Positions 56,460 through 64,000 of a stretch of 64,000 bases of DNA are shown in pieces. The translations under genes and the position numbers were made by a program. Source of the stretch: Akebia trifoliata (taxonomy: Eukaryota; Streptophyta; Magnoliopsida; Ranunculales; Lardizabalaceae); contig CM030718.1 in the NCBI GenBank assembly GCA_017979445.1, positions 25,663,021 through 25,727,020 on the forward strand, given 5' to 3'. The notes beneath the pieces were generated by a model. That model did no database searches. It was not told the DNA's origin and was given only the letters and a program-made list of their open reading frames with translations. Each line of letters begins with the position of its first letter. The first letter of the stretch is position 1.

Positions 56460-56628
56460 CACGTGGTGTACTTGTACGTGGCGCATGACCATTGCATGGG
56501 ATGTCAATTCTCACGTGTTTAAGAGCATGTGTCACGTGGGCAACATATAATGTGTGTCTAACAAGGATTAAAGGTGCAACTACCCCACCACAAGAATGAG
56601 GTACCATTACTGATTTATCTATTTAAAG
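56460..56628 (+). promoter_or_regulatory. MIR530c promoter with three G-boxes and TATA
   Basis: CACGTG at 56460-56465, 56512-56517 and 56533-56538. A fourth site aligned with unit 1 reads 'tacgtgg', so its box is lost. TATTTAAAG at 56620-56628, identical to unit 1. Confidence 0.68.
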
Positions 56629-56715
56629 TGATTCAGATTTATTTCTTCCTCTCATCCTCGTTTCTTATAGTTAGGTAAGTTGTAGAGTAGACTCAAGAGA
56701 GTTCTCTGCACAGAC

Positions 56716-56865
56716 AGACAAGTTATGTTGCATACATCTGCATTTGCACCTGCACCTCACTAGATTGTGAGCTCTCTCTCTGCTCCAAACTCCAAACCAA
56801 GCAAAACCTAGAGAGAGAACACAGCTCTGGTGCAGATGTTTCTGCAGATGAATGCCATCTTAGCT
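56716..56865 (+). ncRNA. MIR530c: MIR530c precursor
   Basis: Hairpin of about 150 nt. Mature 21-mer at 56739-56759, identical to copies a and b. Predicted star at 56828-56848 carries A in place of G opposite mature base 11, which adds a central mismatch. The loop side retains 'gagctctctct' and 'gagagagaacacagctc'. Compared with a and b, about 30 bp are missing between the CT tract and 'gcaggcgatgatactg', a deletion shared with copy d. Promoter intact. Confidence 0.88.
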
Positions 56866-57439
56866 CATTTAAACCTCTCTCTCTCTCTCTGCAGGCGATG
56901 ATACTGTGTGTGAGTGATTCATCAATCTACATAGACCATCTATGTTGAAGGTGGATTTGAACTTATCAATGTCTGCATTGGTGCCTTTATTTGGGGATTG
57001 TTAAGTAAGTTTTTTTTATGGTTTGTTCTTTTTTTTTTTTTTTTGGTTAATTATGGGTCTTTTAGATACCCTTTTGTTCTTTGGTTATGGGCGTTATGCT
57101 ATCCTTCTATGTTGTAAGACAAAATGTTCTAATATTTCTTTGTTTGTTTCTTCTTTGACTTATATCCACCTCACATACATGAAATATGCTTGTCTCAGAA
57201 GTCATAATCATCTCTAGTTACCTTGAAATAGCAAAAAATGTGATGTGTGGAAGTGAAGCATGGGGAACTGTGCAGGGATGACATTGAGGTTCATATCATG
57301 TTATTGTTTAATTCAATATGGTTAATAGAGTATTTAGAGAGAATATACTATAGAGTTGTGTGGATTCTTGATTTTAATTACAAGAACCATAACAAGATTT
57401 ATATAGAAAGAAATTCTAACCACAATTAAGCCCTAAGTC

Positions 57440-57800
57440 TGATCTGATCCTAATAAGATATTTATTATAATTTTCATGATAAAACCATCTGGTGTGCCAG
57501 GTACATTTTATTACAATCCATCCATCCATGATCCTTTTTTCTTTGATAAATATAATTTTATTAAGAAAAAAGTGGTTTAAGAATTTTTTTTCTTTTTTTC
57601 TTTTTGTAAGTGGTCTAGGAAATTTGCCTAAATACAAAAGATTACAGCAAGACTACCTTGGGACAAAATGTCTAATTGAACATATATTAATAAATCGTCA
57701 AAAATTACACTTTTAAAATTGTCCCTAGCATTTGTTCACACCCCACAAACATTCTTTTGTTCCTTTCCTTCCAAATTTGAAAACAAATTGCAAAGGGTGT
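57440..57800 (-). pseudogene. LINE remnant, unit 3 (very decayed)
   Basis: Nucleotide counterpart of 27530-27940: 'taataagatatttattataat', then 'cctttccttccaaatttg' and 'aattgcaaagggtgttagtg'. Coding sense is almost lost and a T-rich insertion lies near 57590. Confidence 0.45.
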
Positions 57801-57808
57801 TAGTGTCC

Positions 57809-58041
57809 ACTACAACATGAAAAAGGTCTATATTTGACGGCGGCTGTCGAATTTTTCATTGTTGATTTTTTTTTCGACGGACTAAAATCATCAAATTAAT
57901 GGAGGATGGGAAAATTTTGATAGCTCTAAATCATCGAATTGGGGAACATAACAGCCATGGACTGTTGAAATTCGGTTTCTAAAATTTGTGGGCTTGGGCT
58001 TGTAAAATTTTCGTGTCAAAATTTTCAATTTTCACGTAGTG
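57809..58041. mobile_element. CACTA-like miniature element, inverted orientation
   Basis: Starts 'cactacaacatgaaaaagg' and ends 'tttcaattttcacgtagtg'. The 233-bp sequence is the reverse complement of the family as seen at 48631-48908. It lies 2 bp from the position equivalent to the unit 1 element, in opposite orientation. No clear target duplication. Confidence 0.65.
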
Positions 58042-58390
58042 TACAGGATTCTCTCTATGCAAGAAAATCTTTATTTGTCATTTTTTGAATAATTATAGGA
58101 CAGAGTTAGGAAACAATGTATACATGATCTTGTGTATCAATATATACTTTATTGCAATTAATATATCCTTGTTGAGTGTTGTGTTATCCGCCTCCGCTCT
58201 CGGGTGTCATATGCTCATGTATCGTGCTCCAGTTCGACTCGTGACCCTCTTATATTCATAATTGTGTCTCTCCTTGTCAAATCAGTCTTTTGAGGTTGTC
58301 TCCTTTGAAGCAATTTTCCACCCTTATGGGTGAGGGGGAGTATTGAGTGTTTTGTTAACTGCCTCTACTCCCAAGTGTCACATGCTCACG

Positions 58391-58471
58391 CATCGTGCCC
58401 CAGTTCAACTCGCGACCCTCTTATATTCATAGTTGTGCCTCTCCCCCATCGGATTGGTCTTTTGGGGTAAA
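58391..58471 (+). repeat. Left 81-bp direct repeat flanking MIR530d
   Basis: From 'catcgtgccccagttcaac' to 'ggtcttttggggtaaa'. Its partner 58716-58795 differs at several bases. Together they bracket the 244-bp MIR530 segment. Confidence 0.8.
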
Positions 58472-58500
58472 GTAGACTCAAGAGAGTTTTCTGCACTGAC

Positions 58501-58648
58501 AGACAAGTTATGTTGCATACGTCTGGATTTGCACCTGCACCTCACCAGATTGTGAGCTCTCTCTGCTCCCAACTCCAAACCAAGCAAAACCCGAAGAGAG
58601 AACACAGCTCTGGTGCAGGTGTTTCTGCAGATGAATGCCATCTTAGCT
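58501..58648 (+). ncRNA. MIR530d: MIR530d precursor, promoterless copy inside a TRIM
   Basis: Hairpin of about 148 nt, closest to copy c (shared 'gacagacaagttatgttgc' and the shared downstream deletion). The mature position 58524-58544 reads TGGATTTGCACCTGCACC then TCA: base 3 is G where copies a-c have C. The star (58611-58631) keeps the ancestral base there, so the pair is lost. Otherwise the star matches copy a. Homology to the other loci begins at about 58472 and stops at about 58715, so the G-box/TATA promoter is absent. Expression would depend on the surrounding element or readthrough. It could be a decayed copy or a variant miRNA. Confidence 0.72.
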
Positions 58649-58715
58649 CATTTAACACCTCTCTCTCTCTCTCTCTGCAGGTGATGATACTGTGTGTGAG
58701 TGACTCATCAATCTA

Positions 58716-58795
58716 CATCGTGCCCCAGTTCGACTGGTCACCCTCTTATATTCATAGTTATGCCTCTCCCCATCCGATCGGTCTTTTATGGTAAA
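58716..58795 (+). repeat. Right 80-bp direct repeat flanking MIR530d
   Basis: From 'catcgtgccccagttcgac' to 'ggtcttttatggtaaa'. The junction with MIR530 sequence falls in 'ctacatcgtgcc', where 'catc' is shared by both partners (microhomology). Confidence 0.8.
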
Positions 58796-58812
58796 TGGTT
58801 TGTCAACATCCT

Positions 58813-59791
58813 TTTTCTAATACTCTATTCATTGTAATTGTTTCTATCCAAGGTCTCTTCTAACATTTCGTGATCATGAAACAGTGTCTCCAAATGGGAT
58901 GTTGTGAACTAAAGTTGAGCTGTGCAAAGGAAGTCTACAGATTTATTACTTTGTGGTTATTCGATGAGTTTAGAAAAAAAAAAAAATTATCAGATCACTT
59001 CAATAAGATTATAATCCATTGGCAAACCATTACAAATATATTTGATATGAGCTGTAGGATTTTATGGCTACAAAAGCCATTTCAATTTCTGTAATGTATT
59101 CATGGCAGGTGGAAGGAATTTATACATTGTAATATAGTTTTTTGGAGAGATTAAAATCCCCTTAAGGATTGCAATGTAATATAGGCACGGTACAGATCGA
59201 AGAAGTTAAGAATCTGTGATATTTGCATTTTTTTTTTTTTATATGATGGATAATATGTTTGGAAGGAAATATATATTGGTATAAAATAAAATATACAAGT
59301 TTATTTAGGGACGTATCCCTAACTGATTACATACTTAAACATAAAAATACTTGAAAGACAAATTAGACACTAATGAAATTCCTAATAATCAAATTAATTT
59401 CTTCAAATATCAATGCGGAACATTTGATAAAAAGAAATACAATTGGACATTGGTCAATCTTCTCTACAATACCCATCTCTTGCCACTGTAATCCTGATTT
59501 GGACTTCGAACATGTATGATCGACTGGTATGCATATGTGATCTTGTCTCCACCGATGAACTGGTTCTATACTTTTTTCTTCCATGAGCCAAGGAAAGTAA
59601 CATTTTACTTGTAAAACAAGTTTTGTTTCAATTAATTAAAAATTTTCTCATTTAGCTAGACTAGAATTTGATGAGTTATTATGTTGGTTTCTAACACTAA
59701 TATAATTGTAGCCTATTGAATGGGTTTGGTAATTCGACTTGAAACCTTAGTTGCATTTCATATGTATTTGTAGACGACTGAATAATCTTTA
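58813..59791. other. Noncoding stretch, partly duplicated
   Basis: 59585-59775 matches 37110-37310 of unit 1. A 73-codon minus frame (59363-59584) has no recognisable domain and no similarity to the frame at the matching position in unit 1. No gene supported. Confidence 0.4.
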
Positions 59792-60263
59792 ATTTCGAAA
59801 ACTGTACCGTTTTGGTAAATTATTCTACTAGGCAAATTTATCAACATGCACCACATTTCGACTATTTATCAAAATGGTAAACTGCAGCAATTAATTCCGA
59901 AAATGGTAATTTTACCGTTTTTGGAATTAATGTTTTTTACCAAAACGGTAAAAACAGTAAAATGTAAATTTTTTTATCGAAAATACCCTTTTTTATTTTT
60001 TGACTAAAATTACGAAAAAATCCTCTCTTCTTTTAAATTTCTATTTAGTGTTGGGAAGATTAAAAAGAAGAGAAAGATTTAGTTGGATTTTAATTTATTT
60101 CTAAGGTTAAAATGGTAAATACATATGTAAAATAAAAAGGGTATTTTCGGGAAAAAGAAATTTACATTTTACTGTTTTTACCATTTTCGGAATTAATTGC
60201 TACAATTTACTGTTTTGATAATTAATTTTGAAAACTGTACTGTTTTGGTAAATTATTCTACTA
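59792..60263. mobile_element. Insertion flanked by about 40-bp direct repeats
   Basis: 'cgaaaactgtaccgttttgg' + 'taaattattctacta' at 59797-59830 recurs at 60229-60263 with small changes. The 400-bp interior contains inverted 'aattaattccgaaaatgg' / 'ccatttttcgg...' blocks and a palindrome near 59890-59935. Unit 1 and unit 2 lack it. No coding content. Confidence 0.5.
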
Positions 60264-60699
60264 CAAAGGAAACCTTATATCTGGAGTTTGACGTAGAGAG
60301 CATCCTAAAGAGGAGTTGGGTTCCTTAATAGGACTATCATGGCCATGGGCATGCATAATGGGTCATCCAATATCTTGGGTCGACAACCCTTGATTTTTCA
60401 GCTCAGCGGTCTGGGCTGGGTTACCCATCCAGCTAGCTCAATCGATAGCCCTAACCCATGGTACCCGATTTATGAAAGAAGGGGCCCATACAAAGGTTAT
60501 TTTTGATGTATAGTACCTCCTATATTTACCCTTAACTGTCAAGGTGAGGGTCAATGGAGGTTAACCTCGGCATATGTTTGCTAGCTTGAGAGTGGCTGGA
60601 ATGAAACGGACAATCAAATTTTTACGAAAAAAATGGCAGTTAAGTTCCACATGCTTAGAATTAGAATGAAAGACTAGATTATGGTTGAGTTCCGAAGGT

Positions 60700-60995
60700 G
60701 CCAACTTAGCTAAGTAGGTAAAGGCATATGAAGTCCCACTATCTGGGTTTAAATTTCGTTGAATCATCTTCATGTTGACTACTAATCACTTTGCTTGCCT
60801 GGTAAAAAAAAAAAAAGCATGAGTTCCACATTCATCGAATGAGCCACCTTGCTTTCTTAGGAAAAAAAATTGATTGGAGTATCACATTCTTAGAATGAGT
60901 GTGTGAAGTGTTAATCCCACGACTTAGTTTAAATCTCATTCAGCCTATCTTCATATTGACTACTAACCACCTTGCTTGTTTATTCAAAAAAAAAA
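60700..60995 (+). repeat. Tandem tRNA-derived SINE-like copies
   Basis: Copy 1 (about 60705-60815) has an A-box-like 'tagctaagtaggt', a B-box-like 'tgggtttaaatttc', then 'gactactaatcactttgc', ending in poly-A (60804-60816). A fragment (60826-60868) and a second near-full copy (60898-60996, 'gactactaaccaccttgc', poly-A) follow directly. Confidence 0.6.
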
Positions 60996-60996
60996 A

Positions 60997-61937
60997 TGAT
61001 GAGTTTTCACATTCTAAGAACAAGTATTTAGCTTTCTATTCTCTCTCCTCACTCTTAACCTATTGTAACTAGATATTCTTATACCAATTTTTTTTGTTTT
61101 ACTTCCTTCTCATCCTTATCAAGATCTTGTATTGCAAGGATAAAATCCTTATAGGTACGTTCTGTTGAGAAAATAGGCACAATCGAAAAAATCAAATACA
61201 AGATGCAATCACACAAAGAAAACACAAAGATTTTATGCGGTTCCCTCTAGATTGAGGATGTCCACAGATCACATCGATTCCACTATGAAGAAAAACTTGT
61301 AGTTACAAATTACACCCTTTCACCAAAACGAGAAATATAAATATCCCAAGAAACTTAAATAGGGTTTTACATAATATTAGCTCGACTAACGTGAAGGCGT
61401 GGCTTGATTTATAGTACCTCCTTGTTGACCAGTACTATTAGGCTCCACATACCACAACACGTTCCTAATCTCTGATCGAAAGATAGGAAAAACATTTGAC
61501 AAATACAAAGTTGGTCAAGTTGTTTTATCCTTCCTTCTTCCCTTCCTAAATCTTCATCCTTACCACCTATCGAACTAAAAGAAAAAAAAAATAACATATC
61601 ATTATTGTGGACTCGATGCTATTGGTTAAGGGGCTGAAAGGTCTCTCTCATGGAGATTAGACCTGATCTCTTAACTCAATTTCTTCAACGTTGTCTAATC
61701 TCAGTTGGGATGTTCGTCATGTTTGGAGAGCGATTAATTATGTGGCTAATGCCTTGGTGGAGTTTACCTTTAGTTGTAGATCTTCTACCATTTTTTCCAT
61801 CTTCAAAGATCTCCCTTTGTTAGGAAATATATATATATATATATATATATACTTCATGGGGAATCTGGAATTACCCATTTTTAGGCTTGTAAACTGAGGG
61901 ACTTCTCATCCCATTGTACACTTTGTTCATATTGAAT
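60997..61937. other. Noncoding stretch
   Basis: No gene recognised. 61165-61300 ('aatcacacaaagaaaacac...tccacagatcacatcgattcc') resembles text at 38270-38330 and 42720-42770 ('aaggatttNNgtgNttcagtgg'), probably LTR-derived. (TA)n at 61829-61851. Confidence 0.35.
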
Positions 61938-61940
61938 TTA

Positions 61941-62541
61941 GGGTGTGTTTGATTGCATGGAAAGTCATTTTCCATGGAATTTGAAATTCATAGAAAAATT
62001 GAAGTGGAAAATGGGTAGGGTGGAAACATTAAATTCCATTGTTTGATTGCATTTAAAAAATATCAGGGAAAAAAAATAAAGGAGAGAGAGAGAGAGAGAA
62101 AAGGGTTAGGACGAGGGGAAGATGAGGAGAAAGAAGAAGAATAAGGAGGATGAGAGTGGTCATAGATGGCATCAACGACGACTATGGAGATGATGATGAT
62201 GGGAAAGAAGAGGGGAGGACATGATAATGGTTGTGGTGGCGACGACAGAGGTGAGGGAAGAAGAAAGAGAGAGAGAGAGAGAGAGAGAGAAGGTAGTTGA
62301 TAATGGTGACGACGGTGATGACTATGGTGGAAACGACAATGGTGGTGATGGTCACGACGACGGTGAAGTTGAGTGTGATGGTGATAGTAATGGTGGTGAT
62401 GGTGGTGGTGGGGAAGAAGAAGAAGATATTTTGAGAATGAAAATAATTTCCATGGACATATGTAATCAAACACATGAAAAATGTCATTTTCCATGGAAAT
62501 TGATCTTCCACCCTATTTTTTATGTGCAATCAAACATACCC
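61941..62541. mobile_element. Tourist/PIF-Harbinger-like MITE with TTA duplication
   Basis: Terminal inverted repeats 'gggtgtgtttgattgcatgg' and 'tgcaatcaaacataccc', with inner 'tcattttccatggaa' at both ends. TTA flanks at 61938-61940 and 62542-62544. The interior is expanded with (GA)n and GGTGAT/GAC repeats. The long frames across it, including a His-rich one on the minus strand, come from this low-complexity DNA. Confidence 0.78.
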
Positions 62542-62889
62542 TTATATCTTTTTACCAAGAAAATATGCGTGTGTATGTGCACGTGTGCACGAGATGAGAG
62601 TGAGAGTGAGAAAGAGATTGATTGATTGACTGGCACATCCAAGTGTGCAACAGAATTTCTATTCGCTAAATAGAGAAGAATGGAGCGACAAGATCAAATT
62701 CTTATGAGAAGGATTATCTCCTTATTGATAAAGACCATTCACACCTATATCATAGGTCTCACTTTCTCTCATGAAGTCTTGGACCACCTTATGAAGGTAT
62801 CTTGCAAGGCACTTGAAGGTGGGAATAATGCCCTATGACTTCCAACTCCAAAATGTCAAACATCGCTCATCAACTATTTATGTGAATGG

Positions 62890-63066
62890 AAAATGCTGAA
62901 CCGACTTTGTTGGACATTGTGTTCAACATTGCATTGATATGGCAGTCCATAAGAACAATAGATTATTATTTTTACTTGTATCTCAAGAAAAGAAATTTAT
63001 GGTTATCTGTGCATTGTCACATTAGTACAATGTTGAACACAATGTCCAATGAAGTCAGACATTGGG
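62890..63066. mobile_element. Hairpin MITE with long perfect arms
   Basis: Left arm 'gactttgttggacattgtg' + 'ttcaacattg'; right arm 'caatgttgaa' + 'cacaatgtccaatgaagtc'. Inner partial pairing around 'acttgtatctcaag'. Confidence 0.65.
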
Positions 63067-63301
63067 AAATTTGATAGTGAGAGAGATCTCATTTCTTATG
63101 TCTTTTGCAGACTTGGTCCTGATTACGGAGCATTCGTAATCTCCAAGTCAATACCAAAGGCTAAGGACACCTATGGGCGAAGGAACTTCCATTGACGTGG
63201 TAGTTCTCAACTATTAGAGTATTATATGTTGTTGTGTTGTATTAAAGTGTATAATGAAGTATCGTATCAGTTGTGCAGTTATTGTAACTAAATATATGTA
63301 T

Positions 63302-63604
63302 TAGGGGTGCAACTTGGTTCGATTTGAGGTCAAATCGGAATCGAACCAAATTTTTATAGAACCAAACCAACCCGAACTAAGCTAAGGTTGGTTTTTGCCA
63401 ATATCTTAAAAACCTAATTGAATTCGATTCTCAGTTTGGTTTGATTCTATACAAGACATGTACCAAAAATCAAACCAAATTGATCGGTTCTCTACTTTGT
63501 TAACCCGGAATCAAATCGAAGTTCATTATAAATCGAAGCAAATCAATTCAAAGCTCTCAGTTTGATTCGATTCTTGATTTGAATCGGACCAAGTTGCACT
63601 CTTA
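63302..63604. mobile_element. hAT-like MITE
   Basis: 303 bp. Termini 'taggggtgcaacttggttcg' and 'accaagttgcactctta'. Flanks ATATGTAT and GTATGTAC are a loose 8-bp duplication. Interior repeats 'aatcgaaccaaa' motifs. The left end matches 49824. Confidence 0.65.
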
Positions 63605-64000
63605 GTATGTACAACTTTTTCTACTTAAAGAAATCTCACTTAAAGTAATCCGAGGAATTTCACATTATCTCAAACTCTCGTAGCCGTTAAGTTATTTTGA
63701 AAGTCTTATCACCAAGTACACTATCAACACCTATCTATTAACCCCCACGAGTCAAAGCGGATCCAATTCTCCAAAACAGATCTGTAAATTGTGCAATATA
63801 TGGGGGCATAAATGGAGTTCTAGCTCTTAAAAATATCATCTTTGCAACTTTTTTTCCTATTCGGACAGTGATAATCTGTCTTGGACCTAATTTGATGTCG
63901 TGGGGATCTCTAAAAAAGCTATCGTAGTGACTCAAATCACTATTGAGGGATTTGGTTCTCTAAATTTTCCTCTTACAAGCTTTCCAACACATTAGAGCAA
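63605..64000. other. Window end, no gene recognised
   Basis: A 65-codon minus frame (63738-63935) has no recognisable domain. 'acctaatttgatgtcgtgggg' near 63887 resembles 38170-38190, suggesting a shared repeat. Confidence 0.3.

Larger units (their letters stand above)
58170..58807 (+). mobile_element. TRIM-like composite carrying a MIR530 segment
   Basis: Order: LTR-like 'tgttgagtgttgtg' to 'cagtcttttgagg', short interior with purine tract 'gggtgagggggag', second LTR-like from 'tgagtgttttgttaactgcc' to 'ggtcttttggggtaaa', MIR530d segment (58472-58715), then a third partial LTR from 'catcgtgccccag' to 'gtttgtcaac'. ATCCT flanks the whole (58165-58169, 58808-58812). The sites in unit 2 (46409-46413, ATCCT) and unit 1 (28904-28908, GTCCT) are uninterrupted. 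Same family as 50672-51170. Confidence 0.72.
56440..62880. repeat. Segmental duplication unit 3
   Basis: Most diverged of the three units. It keeps the MIR530 promoter and hairpin, the LINE remnant (57440-57800), the block at 58045-58165, 59585-59775, 60260-60330 and 62700-62880. It has gained the TRIM composite with MIR530d, the repeat-flanked insertion at 59792-60263, SINE-like copies and a Tourist-like MITE. Confidence 0.65.

Noticed and set aside
62063..62529. His-rich 143-codon and Thr/Ile-rich 115-codon minus-strand frames, and the Asp/Gly-rich plus-strand frame at 62221-62625
   Set aside because: All are translations of GA and GGTGAT low-complexity repeats inside a MITE with clear ends.

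Overview
This is a nuclear window from a flowering plant, probably a dicot outside the Arabidopsis lineage. It is AT-rich and dense in transposons. The plant assignment rests on an intron-containing plant-specific HIPP gene with GT-AG introns, four copies of the microRNA gene MIR530, plant Copia and L1-type retroelement remnants, and dozens of miniature inverted-repeat elements (MITEs). No bacterial or organellar features were seen. The species cannot be named from the sequence.

Layout. 1-12.2 kb holds no gene, only decayed hAT-like elements and hairpin MITEs. 12.2-14.36 kb (minus strand) holds the only intact protein-coding gene I can support: a five-exon heavy-metal-associated isoprenylated protein of 288 residues, with two HMA domains and a CaaX end. 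14.4-25.5 kb is again MITE-rich, including a 371-bp near-perfect palindrome. From about 25.6 kb the window is built from three diverged tandem copies of one segment: unit 1 about 25.6-38.75 kb, unit 2 about 44.8-52.3 kb, unit 3 about 56.4-62.9 kb. Each unit starts with a G-box-rich promoter, a TATA element and a MIR530 hairpin (a, b, c). A decayed L1 remnant and shared noncoding blocks follow. Later insertions have lengthened the units unequally.

The most interesting object is a fourth MIR530 hairpin (d) at about 58.5 kb. It has no promoter of its own. It lies inside a miniature LTR (TRIM-like) composite bounded by a 5-bp target-site duplication, and the corresponding sites in units 1 and 2 are empty. 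Its mature sequence carries a substitution at position 3.

Because the three units are alignable, several younger insertions can be defined by comparing occupied with empty sites: a solo LTR nested in a CACTA-like miniature element, hAT-like MITEs, a 5'-truncated L1, and the TRIM composite. Other elements with clear ends and target duplications are an internally deleted Copia element (159-bp LTRs), a 0.9-kb noncoding LTR element, a 976-bp hAT-type element and a Tourist-like MITE. All element and hairpin calls were made by eye. Boundaries without a stated target duplication are approximate.
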